Numbered from the stretch's first letter, positions 32,886-45,217 are shown. The stretch is DNA of 64,000 nt from Thereva unica (GCA_949987705.1 OX465286.1:7851445-7915444); one strand, 5' to 3'. The notes: generated from the letters alone by a model not told the origin. Numbers and translations: made by a program.

Positions 32886-32982
32886 CTATGATTTGTTGCA
32901 GTCCCGCGGGATTGTTGACCTGGATCCCGCAAGCTTGCGGGATTGAGATTTTGATGCTGGATTGGATTCCCTAGTCACGATC

Positions 32983-33243
32983 TACATATCGTCGCTTATC
33001 CAGAATAGTGGTACAACTCAAAAATTTCCAATTTCGAGTTTATTTTAAGAATGTATAGCTAAATATGCATATTTTTATGTAGCAAAAATCCATATTAATA
33101 CTTCTAAAAATGACCGCTGGAAACCCGCTGGAATCCAAGATCATAACATGGGCTTGTATGAAACTAAAAACTTTCAAATGGCTCCCCTGTAAAATTCATT
33201 GTTTTTGAGTTGTGACACTATTCTGGATAAGCGACGATATGTA
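32983..33243. mobile_element. MITE with ACATATCGTCGCTTATCC ends
   Basis: CATATCGTCGCTTATCCAG then AATAGTG and AACTCAAAAA on the left face an almost exact reverse copy on the right, about 38 bp per arm, with TA at both edges. It directly abuts the hAT TSD at 32981. Confidence 0.85.
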
Positions 33244-33639
33244 TACTTTGTAGAATCATTTTTCGAGGATCGGCTAGTTTACTAATGTTTTATATATCTC
33301 ATCTATAACACGCTCGTCTGTCTTATTTAAAGGATGACAACTAATGCTTAGACTCTTCCACATTAAAAAAAAATTAAAGCAAGTAAACTTAAGCAAACTT
33401 TACTTCTGTTTATTTGCTTTATCCTTTTTTTTTTTTATAATGTTGAACAGTCGAAGCTTAGCTGTCAACATTTTTACTACCAGCCCGTCAGGTCGTTTAC
33501 TTCATGTAGCCAATGTCTAGTAGTAAGGTTAGCTAAAATAAAATTAGAAACTATCTTGAAAAGTTTGCCACAGTTAGGTAAGTAAGTATTTATATGAAAA
33601 AATGCACATCGAATCACCACATATCAGTATCAATAAAGC

Positions 33640-33844
33640 AAGTGTCTTATCGGACACAGAGTCGACGACAGAGTTAACGGAGAGTCGACAACAGAGTTGA
33701 CGAGAGTCGACCGAGTTGACGAAAGAGTCAGCCAAGTGTACGTACGAGACACCTTTTTTTATAAATCAACTCGGTCGACTCTCGTCAACTCTGTGGTTGA
33801 CTCTCGTCAACTCTGTCGTCGACTCTGCGTCCGATAAGACACTT
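33640..33844. mobile_element. Long-hairpin MITE made of GAGTCGAC/GAGTTGAC repeats
   Basis: Arms of about 80 bp start with AAGTGTCTTATCGGAC and consist of alternating AGAGTCGACNACAGAGTTGA-like words. The right arm is the reverse complement. Only about 40 bp separate the arms. No protein is encoded. Confidence 0.8.
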
Positions 33845-36128
33845 CCATCAATAAAATATTTATGTCTTAACTTTTATAAGTTTATCAAGAAACATAAATA
33901 ACATAAAAATTCTCATATCAACTTGACATTAAACGCTGATATCACACCCACACACAAGCTGTTTCTTCTAAACAATATATATACTGAGGAAAGTAGCATA
34001 TGGAACGGTGTTAGAAAAGTCAGATTAGTGCAATGGCAAGAAAAAAACCCCAAAGGAACCCACTACCTATTAAAAAATATAGATAGTATTTCTACGACTA
34101 TAGTATTTCTCTCTGTTCTAAGCACCTTCTGCTCGTGTATCTCCTGTTTCAACTTATTTTAATTACCGACGGATTTGAGTTTGTAAATGCCGTCGTAAAA
34201 CAATAATTAATTTTATTCCTGCTGTGTTTTATGAAAAATAATTTTAAATATTTAAGAATGGAAACATTACATTTTGAAATGGCGAGGAGGCCGCAAAACT
34301 CATAAAAATAAACTTAACACACACAACTCTTAGGGAATTAGTGAATAACTTACCCCAAAACCAAAAGTTGTCAGTTAATAAAAAACAGACATTCTTCGAT
34401 AATTTTCACGAAACTCCACTATACTTCTTTACTACCTCTATGCGCAATTACTATAATAATTTCCTTCTTTTTTTCTAATATTAATAAAATTAATTTGTTC
34501 ACACTTTTTTTTAAACACTTTCGGCAACAATTTCTTTTTCTGTAATAATTTTTCCTTCTCAATTTTTCAAATTCTCTCCATTTAATAATTTGAACTTCTC
34601 TCTTCCGTTAAATTCGTTTTTTTTTTTATTCTTTGACACTAAATCATTTTTCACCACGAGGAAAACATTTCCTATACTAGCTTCAATTTCGTTATAAATA
34701 TAAATAAAAGGATTTTCGCACTTTTCGTTAAGTTTTTAGTTAAATTTAAATTATTTTAGTTATGCTAAATTTCTGGCAGAGGGGGCGAAGCTCTGTCGTG
34801 TTTTTTTTTTTTTAAAACTTATTTTTATTAAAATTATTTCTTAGGCGGCAGAGCTAAATATTTCTTTTGATAAATTTCTCCGATAAATATAATATTGGCT
34901 TGTGTAGTAGGTGTGTAAAATATGCTTATAGTACCGTACCGTGCGACCAACTGATGTACACCGTATATAAGTTTTGATCACATAAATTTTGAGCCTAGAA
35001 CACACTTACACATGCACAGTTAGTTGTTACGAAGCCAGCTTTGGGGGCTCTGCATGGAAAAAATGTCATGGAGCCGCACCAAGCACAAAACCCACCAAAA
35101 CCTGAAGCTGGTTGGCGCCGGTGGTGGTGGTGCTGCTGCTGCAAGGCGAATTACCAGAAGAAGAGGAATACGTGAAAAGCCTCCCAAAGCCCACCGCAAA
35201 TACACTATACTATACGGTGTGCTGTACGACACAACGACGACACACGACGGAGGTAAACAAGAACAAGAGCCTCGTCCATCCGTCCGCTAGGCACTTGCTG
35301 CAAAAGGGCAGATGGCAGAGTGGAGGGGGGGGGTCACAGTAAGGCTCCAAACGCTCCGGCGGTGCTCGAGACACCGATTCCTATTGCTGCGCTCGTAACA
35401 GCTATTTACTGAGGGAAACAATACTCCTCCGTAACATATAGGATCTCTCCCTTTTTGGGGGGCCCCCCTGGTCCTGGTGCTTCACCCCGTGGTATACTGT
35501 GCTGCTGAGGCATGTGCCTGATACGGAAGGGTGGTTTTTTGGCAGAGCTTCCAGCACGAGAAGCTATACGTGAAAAACACGCCAGGGTGGAATTTGAAGC
35601 TGTGTGTTCGGGTTTAGTGGGAGTGTTACACACTATGGCAAAAGGGCGGGTGGGGTGTGTGCACACTGTTGCCGTTGTTGAGAATGCGATATAGCGCTGC
35701 TGAGGTGTATCGGATTCACTCGCTGACGGGTGAAGCTTACGCGCAGTGTCGACCTGAAGCTCATCACCCGTCATTCCGGCACCCAGATCCGCTTGGATAA
35801 AAGCTCGGCTCTGCGTGCTACTCTTCTACATGGGGGGGGGATGTCAAAATTCTCCCTCCTACTGCTTCGCCAATGCTAAAAATTGTAGAAGGGGAGTCAC
35901 CATTTTCGCGATCCCGCCGACAGAAATTACCGCTGGCATTTTTGAGTCAGTTTTGAGCGGGAAAAAATGATTTGGTGCTTACAAGAACAGGATTTTCATT
36001 GAATCTTCGGCCTAGAAGAAGATGAGGAGTACTTATTCTATTAGCGCATTTCGAACGATTTTTTTAGTATAAAAAGCTTTTCTAGATCTTCAATTCCAGC
36101 TTGCTCGATGGTCTTTTAGACAGGTATG
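33845..36128. other. No gene confirmed
   Basis: Very AT-rich from 34.2 to 34.9 kb, then GC-richer from 35.0 to 35.8 kb with several overlapping open frames (for example minus strand 35774-35406). None shows a recognisable domain, and overlapping frames in all directions suggest composition rather than coding. Confidence 0.4.
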
Positions 36129-36365
36129 ATCTAGAATAACGGCGGGCAACCTCCGGCCCCCGGGCCAACTACTGCCCGCGAAAGGTTTCTATCCGGCCCC
36201 CGCGAGATCTTCAGAAGAAATTATAAATAACAATTTTTCGATATATGTAATTCGTATAGCTTAATTTGAATATTAAACTTACAACTATGCACTATTTCTT
36301 TTATTATCCCCATACACAAACCGGTTTTATACCTTGCCTCAAAAAATTTGTCAGACTCACCCATC

Positions 36366-36582
36366 CAGGGCCGATGTTTGGCTCTTTTGCGTCCGGTGCA
36401 GTATGCCATATTGCGCCGCCATCAGCTGTTCATATTTGATCGCAGTTTCGGACGAAAAAGACACAAACACTCTGTGGAATTAGTTTAATATTTGAAAATG
36501 AAGGCACGGAAACATTTTCAATTTTTCTGAAATTGCGCCCGATGCAAGTGCACCATTTGCACCTATGAAAGCGCCGCTCCTG
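36366..36582 (+). mobile_element. CAGGG-family hAT MITE (217 bp), nested
   Basis: The ends are CAGGGCCGATG and CGCCGCTCCTG. TSDs are CACCCATC and CATCCATC (7 of 8 identical). No LINE cargo is present. Confidence 0.9.
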
Positions 36583-36721
36583 CATCCATCCATAACACTA
36601 ACACAGTGCTAACATCTGGAGGACTGCGAAAAGTATGAGATGCGTTTATTGTACAACAACATAAGCATCACAATCGTTACATGAAAAAGAGAGATAGAAA
36701 AAAAGAAGAGATTTAGTGTAA

Positions 36722-36949
36722 TAGAGGTCCCGCCAAAAGAGTTGATGCCGGAGCGCGCAGCTGGGGAAATTAAAGCTGCACACAAATAAAAATTGCGCAC
36801 ATATTGATAAGAAATGCGCTTATGTATTTTCAAATTTCCCCTTCGAAATTTGTTGCGACTAGGCTAAGGGACGGGAACGGCATGCGGGGATTCTACTGCG
36901 CATGGAAAACGCGACTTTCTCGGCATCAACTCTTTTGGCGGGACCTCTA
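36722..36949. mobile_element. MITE with TAGAGGTCCCGCCAAAAG ends, nested
   Basis: TAGAGGTCCCGCCAAAAGAG then TTGATGCCG on the left is repeated exactly in reverse on the right (CGGCATCAACTC then TTTTGGCGGGACCTCTA). TA is present at both edges. Confidence 0.9.
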
Positions 36950-37584
36950 CCTACCGAGTGATGGATAGTGTGATTTACCCCCCCCCCCCATTAAAGCATT
37001 TCTCACTTCACTATGCAGACTAAAAATGTAGTGCTGGGTAGAGTAATGAGTGTTTGGAGTTTGTAAGAGGTGTTTTTTCTTCTTCTTTTGAGCCAGTACA
37101 AAGGCGAGGAGCCATTGCAATGACAAGAAGAAAAAACAAATTAAAAACAAAATAAAGAAAATAAATACAAATGAAGAGCATTAAACTGCCTCTCAGAACA
37201 AGTAAGAAACCTATGCCCCCCCCCCCCCCCCCCCACAACGTATATTTATATTGATTTACCTGATTTCATGTTAGTAAATTTGTCTACTGCAAAAGCAGTA
37301 AAAAATGTCTCTCCAGTTCGTATTTACAATCACACCTCTCCTCATTTAACTCGATACACAAGTAGGACATCATTTTTGAACCGGGAAATTTCACAAAATT
37401 CGAGGCCTCAGTACAATTTACCCTATTGTAAGAGGCAAATGTACTGCCTCGTGTAAGTCCGGTTCAACTCTATAAAAATTAGAGGTTATAAAAAGGTTTC
37501 AATTGACTAAGTAGTACCTGGGCCCGTGGAAAAAACGTAAAATTTATTTAAGTTATTAAAAGGTTACCTACCCCTGATCTAGAA

Positions 37585-39175
37585 TGAACCACGGCTATGT
37601 TACGGTAGCAACGTTTAGTCAACAGTCATCAACTATACAAAATTTGCAATCTGGCCTATCAGGGGGCTACTAGGAACTTGAACATATGCTAGAGAGGATT
37701 AGATATCTTTATTTGGGTCAATATTAGCCTTTTAGTATGCTTTCTGTCAATATAACAGATCATCCCAACCCTTTCTATCATAAATGTTCACGGCTATTTT
37801 AGTATTTAACATCGAATAGAGCAAACAATTCCCTTTTGAAATATACATTAAAATATTAAAAAATTTATGTGAAAAATATTCATTTGTCATTGCATATGCA
37901 CCAACACCATCAAGAATAGCGCTACCCAGGGACGAAAAAAATATATAAAATGAACATTCCTTGACTAAAGCCAAAATTCTCAAGCTTTCTCCATCACGGC
38001 AAGGATCTCTTTTAGTATTTTTCTTTTTCTTCTTCTTCTTATCTTTCCTTTTTTTATTTAAAATTCAAAAGAAATTCTCTTCCTTGTGCACACATAGAAA
38101 AAATCAAAAATCTATCCGTCCTCTAGAGAGACGTGCTTATCCCTAACAAGGCTGAATTCCACAAGGTATAGCACAAAAAGTATAAAAACCTCCACTGGAA
38201 TTGTCCAAGATTTCCAAAGCAACAGAAAATTCTGCCATGGGAAAAAAGGAATTTGCGCGGTTATCAAAGCTGGTATGTGGTGGTGGGAAAAAAGGGGGCG
38301 AGAAGGCGGCGATGAGCCTTTCGGGGAATGAAAGTGTGTAAGATGAAAAGCAACTAAGTAAATTGGGAGATCATCCCATAACTACAATCAACCTGGAAAA
38401 CGTAAGAAGATAATCTTTAGAGGAAGTCGCTCTCTTGGCGAATCATCCCACCCCCCCCCCCCCCTCCCCATGCACAGGATATGGCTGTGGCTTCTCCACA
38501 TTTTGCTCCATAAAATTATGGTGGTTGGTGTGTATTCCAGAGAAAGGATACACAGAATTTTCTATTAAAATGCGCCTGCCCTGGGAGTCGGTGTGTGTCT
38601 TCTTAAAAGATATTTCACTGCATGTCTTCTGATTCCTTTTATCTCGTCCTTTTTTAATGTTTATAAAATAATTTGCTTTCAACTTTGCCTTTATAGAAGA
38701 GTATGCTTGTGTCGTCCTTGTGACTCATCCTTGGATTTTTCGTACATCAATTGTTTTTTTTTCTGACATATACATAGTTTTTGTTTATTTTTTTTCTGTT
38801 ATTTGTTAGTTCTGTTGTCAAGGGTTCATCATCCTTCTTAAGGACATAGTGCAGAGGTAAAAAGAATCTCTACTGGTCAGGCGAACAGTATTCAGACAGA
38901 GTAGAAGAATTGCTATTTCTCTCAATAGTTGTCTATTCTTTTGGGATTTATCTGAAAGGATACATAAACATACATATATATATTATATACAGAAGAGGTA
39001 ATTTAACCACCAAGAGCCTATCAAATTTTGCTTGGATTTCTCTATGCTTTGTCAATTTTTCTCTTGCTCTTGATTTTCTGCGTTTTTTTTTTTTCTATTA
39101 ATGGTATTTTCTCTGTTATGTTGAACTTTATTTCAAACAACAACAAAACTTTATATAAAATCTAAAATATACAAT
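37585..39175. other. No gene seen
   Basis: AT-rich with T runs, a poly-C near 38451-38464, and TATA microsatellite near 38974-38990. No supported frame. Confidence 0.45.
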
Positions 39176-39179
39176 TTTA

Positions 39180-39428
39180 CTTTAAAATTAACTAAAAAGT
39201 AAAAAAATAATTTTGAATGTAAAGTTTTTATTGCTTCAGCCATTATATATGGAAACAACCTACCAACCGAAATGTAAAAAAGCGTAAGGCTCTTTACTTT
39301 GGCTCTTATTTTGTTAGCACCGGAACTTTTCCATACCACCTCACGCTTTTTTTTTACCTTTACTGGCTGGAGCAATAAAAACTTTACATTCAAAATTATT
39401 TTTTTAATTTTTAGTTCATTTAGAAAAA
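39180..39428. repeat. Foldback element with about 60-bp arms
   Basis: AAAATAATTTTGAATGTAAA then GTTTTTATTGCTTCAGCCA at 39210-39244 is mirrored by TGGCTGGAGCAATAAAAACT and TTACATTCAAAATTATTTTT at 39363-39405. Flanking AT-rich arms extend the pairing. Confidence 0.75.
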
Positions 39429-39529
39429 CTTATTTTTTAGTTTTTTTTTTTTAAACTATGTATTTATATATTTTTATTTTCTACTTTTTAGTCTATTTAT
39501 ATGTATGTCTTCCGCCATTTTAGATTTAA

Positions 39530-40020
39530 AAGTACTTTACTATAGTCGTCATGTACTTCCATTTGACACCCATACAGAGGGCGTTGTAAAGAAAAAGGTA
39601 AACTACTATTTTGTGTTGGCAAATATTTTGAATTTGGAATAAGCCCACACAGCTAAGAGTATTCTACTTGTCACAGCCTTTCATTTGATATCTGTAACGA
39701 GTAGTTTGTGAAGAGAAAAGGTAGTCCGCCATTTTGTGTTGGCCGCCGTTTCGTTTTGAATTTAGATTAACGCCACATAGCTAAATGTATTCTACTTGTC
39801 ATATCCTTTCATTTGACCTACCCATAACAAGTGGTTTGTAAAGAGGAAGGTAGTCCGCCATTTTATTTTGGCCGCCATTTTGAGTTTGGAATGACGCCAC
39901 ATAGCTAATTGTTTTCTACTTATCATACCATTTCATTTAATATCCATGTCGGGGGGCAAAATTCGACCACCTTCTTAGAACCGCCATCTTGATTTTTTTT
40001 TTTACAAAATGGTCAAATTG
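39530..40020. repeat. Minisatellite, about four degenerate units of roughly 120 bp
   Basis: Each unit contains ACGCCACATAGCTAA, TTCTACTTGTCATA, CCTTTCATTTGA and GTAGTCCGCCATTTT. The last unit degrades before 40020. Two inverted units are at 2155-2400. Confidence 0.75.
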
Positions 40021-40659
40021 CATTTTCACGCGAACTGTACAATATGTGCAAAATTTGAATGATTGGGGCCTCGTTGGAAAGGGCTCGCTCTCCTGAATTC
40101 AGACCAGTTGAGTTTACCTAAAAATACCAAGAGCTTCGGGAGCTATCCCCTCTCTTGTGATATCCCCAAAGATGGCTGCAAAATGCCCATTATCTCGGGA
40201 AATACTGGTCAGCCCGGGTGGGATTGCATTCGCAGACTTGCTGGGAGGTCCCTAACAATTTCCCATCCAAAAAAGAGCCGCTTCAAAAATTGCCCAAAAT
40301 TGAGTTTGTCAATATCGACATCAGCTCGAACGTGTCCAAATATGAACGTTGGACACTCGTAGCTCGGGCATCAGACGATGTTCATAGCATCGTGTAGAGC
40401 CGGCTTAAGAAGGGCTTATGCTGCTAACATAGTGATTTTTGTCTTTTCTGACAGCGACAGTCACAGCGATAAAGCGTCGTAGAACCAAGTCAAAATTATT
40501 TTAGGACTACAAACGCGTTACGTGAATTATTTCTAAGAGTAGTAGAATAACCACTTTCCAAGGAGGGAGTGGTAGTTCTCAGTTGGATACCCTTTATATG
40601 AAAACAACCCACTACTTTTGTACAGCTTTGTCCTACGATGGAGTTAATTACCCCACGCT

Positions 40660-40935
40660 ACATTACTTGGCAATAATACTTCGAGGACTAATTCATTTTA
40701 AACCAACTGGAGAACTAGTTATTTTTAAACTGGAGAACTAATTCATTTTGAGCTACTAGAAGAACTAATTCATTTGCAGCTAACAAAACTACTGACTAAA
40801 AAAACAAATTTTTTAGAAAAATCTTGTGGGCTTATCACTGATATCATGATTTGAACTAGCTCTCCACTCAAGATTACTTTGACACCAGTGCTGGAACTAG
40901 TCAATTTCCTACTAGTGCTAAAATAATTTCTATTT
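40660..40935. repeat. Short tandem repeat (GGAGAACTAATTCATTTT type) and flank shared with 8.3-8.4 kb
   Basis: GAGAACTAATTCATTTT and variants recur at about 40685-40785 with a period near 30 bp. The next segment (CTCAAGATTACTTTGACACC and GGAACTAGTCAATTTCC) is the reverse of 8380-8440, so an unnamed repeat is shared. Confidence 0.6.
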
Positions 40936-41094
40936 GTAAGCAGTCATTTTATTCCGACTGGCCGGCGGGTGGCAATAAAAAGGTGAATGTCTTGGCTAAG
41001 GCAAGACTCTGGTACATGCTGGCCGCCACAGTACTTTTTGGAGCCAATGCCTCATTCAAAGTATTAAATGCAGTTTTCGTCTGAATATCAAAAG

Positions 41095-41185
41095 ATATCA
41101 CAACTGGCTCCTCCTCATGCATCCTCCAGACTCATAACCTCTTTCTATTTTCGAGCTAAGATTACTACCAGACATTGCGCCATGA
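41095..41185 (+). mobile_element. CR1-like LINE 3' tail fragment
   Basis: CATCCTCCAGACTC then TTTCGAGCTAAGATTACTAC and CAGACATT match the CR1-like end at 44.7 kb (CCCAGACTCCC, CTTCGAGCTAAGCTTACTAC, CAGACA). Confidence 0.65.
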
Positions 41186-41503
41186 AGTACACGATCAAAT
41201 TGGTTTAACTCAAACCAAAATCTATATATCGGGTTTGAGCAAACCCGTTTAACCATCTCGGGAGGCCTTAAAGCACTTTTATCGAGCTGGTCGAATTTCT
41301 AAATGAAGCTAAATATATTAAATAATGAGAAGGATACTAGTACTAATTGAACCATCATGTACACAATCTGCGCTATAGTCTTTGGTGTCTAGTTCTCGGG
41401 ACAAAAGTGCGCATTGGTTCAACAAAACCGCGTCCGTCCAATATTTGTAGCTGATCTTTTGTGAACCAAAATGGCTTGCTCAAATTTCGTGCGGGCAAAC
41501 GAT

Positions 41504-41877
41504 CAGGGCCGGCATTTGACTTTTTTGCGCCCGGTGCAGTATCCCATATTGCGCCCCTATAATTTTTTGATCGCAGTGAAGGACAATGGAAAAAAAACAC
41601 AAACACTCGCTGAAGTTCCTTTAATATATATGAAACTGAAGGCATGGTAACACTTTTTCACTTTTTTTTTTATATTACGCCTCGTCCAATTGCGCCCGGT
41701 GCAAATACACCAAATACACCAATGAAAGCGCCGACCCTGCCTTTATCCAATCAGGAATGCACGGGAACACTTTTTCATTTTCCGGAAGTTTCAAATTTTT
41801 TTAAACTTTCATTTCTGAAATTGCGCCCGGTCCGGTCCAAGTGCACCATTTGCACCTATGAAAGAGCATCGCCCCTG
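41504..41877 (+). mobile_element. CAGGG-family hAT with duplicated 3' end (374 bp)
   Basis: The left end is CAGGGCCGGCATT. Two 3' ends occur in tandem, at about 41690-41735 and 41820-41877. Only the outer one (CATCGCCCCTG) is flanked by the matching TSD, CAAACGAT (41496-41503) versus CAAACGGT (41878-41885). Confidence 0.82.
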
Positions 41878-41991
41878 CAAACGGTTTAAGGCACAATTAA
41901 TTATTATTATCAGTAAATATTTTCAGTGGCACATTTTACGATCAAGATTTTGTATCCTGTACAGCATTTAATATTTTTACCATAATACTAT

Positions 41992-42415
41992 AGCCTGAAC
42001 CTAATTTTGAAGTACCATACCGTAAGAAAACTGAACGAATTTGATCTTAGTTATAGTTGTGACAAATGACAAGTGTTAAAGTGACAAGTGACACAAGTAT
42101 AAAATGCAGATTTTTAAGCGATTTATTTGATTTATTTATGTTGTGGTAGAAATATAAATAGCATAGAAGTGTTTAGCATAATAAAAGTGAAAAAAAAATT
42201 AACCGAAAAATTGCTTGGATGATGCTGCTTACGGATGCTAACGTTTTGTAGGTACCCTTCTTACGGCACCGTACGTAACGTAACATTCAAGAATTTATCG
42301 AAGTCTACTAAGTGAATTTAGTTCGGTGCCATATCCCCAACATTCATGTTCGTATATGTTGGATTATGTACAGTTACATAACGTTACGGTACGTTCCTAT
42401 TAGGTTCAGACTCAT
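41992..42415. mobile_element. MITE with CTGAACCTAAT ends
   Basis: GCCTGAACCTAATTTTGAAG and ACCATACCGTAAG on the left are mirrored by CGTTACGGTACGTTCC and TATTAGGTTCAGAC on the right. The words ACGTAACG and CCGTACG recur internally. Confidence 0.6.
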
Positions 42416-44215
42416 CATGCAACCTTTCGGATATTGAGGTTTTATCGGAATAATTGTGATAGTAAAAATGATGAAAGTAGTCCCAGTAGTCAGATTACCA
42501 CACAAATTTCGACAGTTCTAATTTAATTGATAATAAGATATATTGCTGAAAATAAATACAAATCTAAACACGCATTTTTGCATAGTTTAAGTAAAATTAT
42601 ATCAAAAAAAAAAAACATCCAATCTCGTGCGCGCCCTCTCTTTATCAATGGTGAAATTGAAATGAATTTTCTTTTAACGCCACACAGATCCCAAGAATGA
42701 AAGTCCTTTGGGAAAATTTTTATGGGCGTTGCCCAAACAGCAGCAAGGGGTTCTGTGTAACAAGAGTATCTCCACCCCTTTGTAACACGAAAACTATGCT
42801 AACTTCAGAACGAGAGCAAGGGATGTGTTACGGCGGTATCTCATTCACACCACATGAAAAGCATGAAAAGCTTCTAGCCTTTGGTCGTACAGCATTGTTT
42901 GTTTGTTATGAACTGTACGGTGTGGAACGCGCGTATATTTATTTCCGTGCATATCTGCTCCTCAAGCCGGCCAAAAGCTCCCCTTTACTTTCCCTTTCCG
43001 CAATAACACAGTTGCGTAGACTATTGGGGCAATAAAAGTATAGTTGCACTTGTGAAAAAAAAAATATAAGGAAAAAAATTGAGGAAAAGGGACATAAGAC
43101 GATTTCCATCTAATACTATATTCAAAATCATGGGGGTTTTTTGTGCGATAGGATGCGCGTATGTCAACACTGAATCGCCACGTGCTCCGCACCGAGAAAT
43201 TCTATGGGCAAAATTGTCCGATACCACACGGCAGCTTGTCCCCCCGTAGAGAAAGAACACACGACGAATAGCCCCAACGCACGCGCATCCGCAGGTAAAA
43301 ATGTAAAAACTTCTCCTTCTTTTAAAAGTTCGAGGCAAATATCATTGCCTCTTTCTTAAAAGAGATATATCTAAAAAGTGGGCGGTGACTATGTAAAATT
43401 TTCCGGTTGGCTGCAGTTAAAAGTCGCCATTATTGTCTTGATGTTACACAAAACTCACGAGAAGAGGTAGTAAAGAAAAAATAAGGCGGAAAAGAACGAA
43501 GATAAAATAAACAAGATGTAGAGGAAGAAGAAAAGATAAATAAACCTGCCAGAAGCCCCATTATTTAATATCCACTTCTTAGCCCGATGATGCTCTGCTC
43601 TGCTACTGCTGCTGCTGCTGCTGAGAGAGAGAAGACGAGAGCGAAATAAAATGGGTGGGGAAAATTATTGCTCGTCCATAGGCAATGTGCGCAACCCCCA
43701 ATATTAGGTTTTTATTGGCATTCTCCTTGCATCCTGCCCCTGGTACAGAATCTTTTCCTTACTTTGTGCCACACAGCGACTCAGGCTCAACCTTCTAAGA
43801 AGACAGCAGCAGACTCTCTCTCGGTTACCTGAAGATGAAGGTGATATGTTACACCAAATTTTTCCCGTACGTTTTTTTTTTTATGTTGCAAATAATTTTC
43901 TTTATTTTAATTTTTTAATAAATTACTCCCATGGAAGGCATATGGAAGTGCTAAAGCAGCTATATCCGATTATGCTGCTGATCGAGCGAGATTTGGAGTC
44001 CTTTAAAGAGAGAAGCTGGAACTTGTACATATACATATAAACGAACTGCATCTCTGACACAATATTTGTTTACTCTGTCGGGGTTCTAAATATTGCACTA
44101 ATGATGCAATGGAATTTTTCCTGAAGTCCAGTATGCTAGAACCAAGAAATTTGCTCAAGAAATGCTTGCACTTATTCCCAAAAGAAAAAATGACAATAGT
44201 TCAGAAATTTTGACA
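42416..44215. other. No gene seen
   Basis: Includes a CTG microsatellite near 43601-43623 and several unconvincing frames. No domain recognised. Confidence 0.45.
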
Positions 44216-44219
44216 GTTT

Positions 44220-44850
44220 CTTATATTTTCATTGCCGCCGGCCAGGGCTATAATATACAAATCCTACATTCGGCCCCGCCTCGAATTCAACTCATATCTC
44301 TGGGCAGGGGCACCGAGTACCACCTTAGCGTGGCTGGACAAGGTGCAGAACCGCGCTCTCCAACTCATTGGCGACGACGTCATTTGCTCCAAAATTGATT
44401 CACTAAGTCACCGCAGGAATGTAGCAGCTCTGGTAAAATTCTACCGCATCTACCATAACGACTGTTCCACCGAAATATATAATCTCCTGCCTTCACGGCG
44501 ATGTTTTTCCCGCAACACAAGACTTGCCCATTCGGCTGGCTCATCCTCGCTATCTACAGCCCTTATTTTCGCGCACACACCAGTTTAGTAATTCGTTCTT
44601 TTCGAGAACAACTCGACTGTGGAACAACCTTCCACAGTCAGTTTTCCCAAACTCATATAACACCCAAGAGTTTAAACGCAAGGTTCATCTCCACCTCCTC
44701 ATGTACCACCCAGACTCCCTTTAATCTGTTTTATTCTTTCTCTATCCTTCGAGCTAAGCTTACTACCAGACACCTGACGTTGACGTGTAAGACATGACGG
44801 ACTGGTAGTACAAAGGGTGACACCTGAGCTTATACTTTCTCATAAAAAAA
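44220..44850 (+). mobile_element. CR1-like LINE 3' end with partial ORF2
   Basis: The plus-strand frame (44232-44588) reads SYIRPRLEFNSYLWAGAPS, LDKVQNRALQLIGDD and LSHRRNVAALVKFYRIYH, then after a frameshift SFFSRTTRLWNNLPQSVFP and FKRKVHLHLL before a stop. This is the C-terminal region after the reverse transcriptase in CR1-like LINEs. The RT and endonuclease are missing. The 3' UTR matches tails at 15640-15851 and 41095-41185. Confidence 0.8.
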
Positions 44851-44864
44851 AAGACATTAGGGGT

Positions 44865-45050
44865 CGTCCATTAATTACGTGAGGCGTTTAGCGGGGTCGA
44901 GCCGAATCTCACTAAATCTCACGTGGAGGAGGGTCGCGCCAAATATCACGTAATTTTTTTCCTCAAGGAACAGTGTAAAATTGCTAGAAAACTGGGTTAA
45001 ATTAAGTAAAACATATTTCTCCACTAACGACCCGCATTCACTTACAGGCC
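44865..45050. mobile_element. AGGGGTCGTCCATTAATTACG repeat, copy 1
   Basis: AGGGGTCGTCCATTAATTAC, followed by CGTGAG and CTCACGTG-type words, is shared with 56363-56735. The ACTGGGTTAAATTAAGTAAA phrase near 44992 is also shared there in reverse. A non-autonomous DNA element is likely. Confidence 0.6.
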
Positions 45051-45217
45051 GCCGGCAGGCCAGGTCCGCAGGCACGGCCCGATGAAGGCAATACAACACT
45101 CAGTCTGACTGGAGGACTTCAGGTATCCGCCTGACAGATCGTGGCGTGCAGGTAACGTCATGATTCCCTACAGACACATAGAGGCGAAGACGACTGTTTA
45201 GCATAGCAGGTTGTGTT

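Larger units (their letters stand above)
32218..32973. mobile_element. hAT-like element with TAGGGAATCCAATCC ends, holding two nested MITEs
   Basis: The ends TAGGGAATCCAATCC and GGATTGGATTCCCTA are perfect inverted repeats. Perfect 8-bp TSDs GTCACGAT lie at 32210-32217 and 32974-32981. The subterminal words CCCGC and GCGGG are repeated (for example CCCGCGTACGCGGG). Inside lies MITE family 2, itself split by MITE family 1. Confidence 0.85.
36137..37576. mobile_element. hAT-like element (1440 bp) with CCTACCCCTG right end
   Basis: The right end GGTTACCTACCCCTG and the left end TAACGGCGGGCAACC (first bases mutated from CAGGG) are inverted relatives. Perfect 8-bp TSDs ATCTAGAA lie at 36129-36136 and 37577-37584. 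The subterminal CCGGCCCCCGGGCC and CCGGCCCCCGCG phrases are typical of hAT ends. Two smaller elements are nested inside. A long poly-C lies at about 37215-37233. Confidence 0.85.

Noticed and set aside
35020..35780. Host coding exon in GC-richer DNA
   Set aside because: Several long frames overlap on both strands with low-complexity residues and no motif, which is expected from composition alone.
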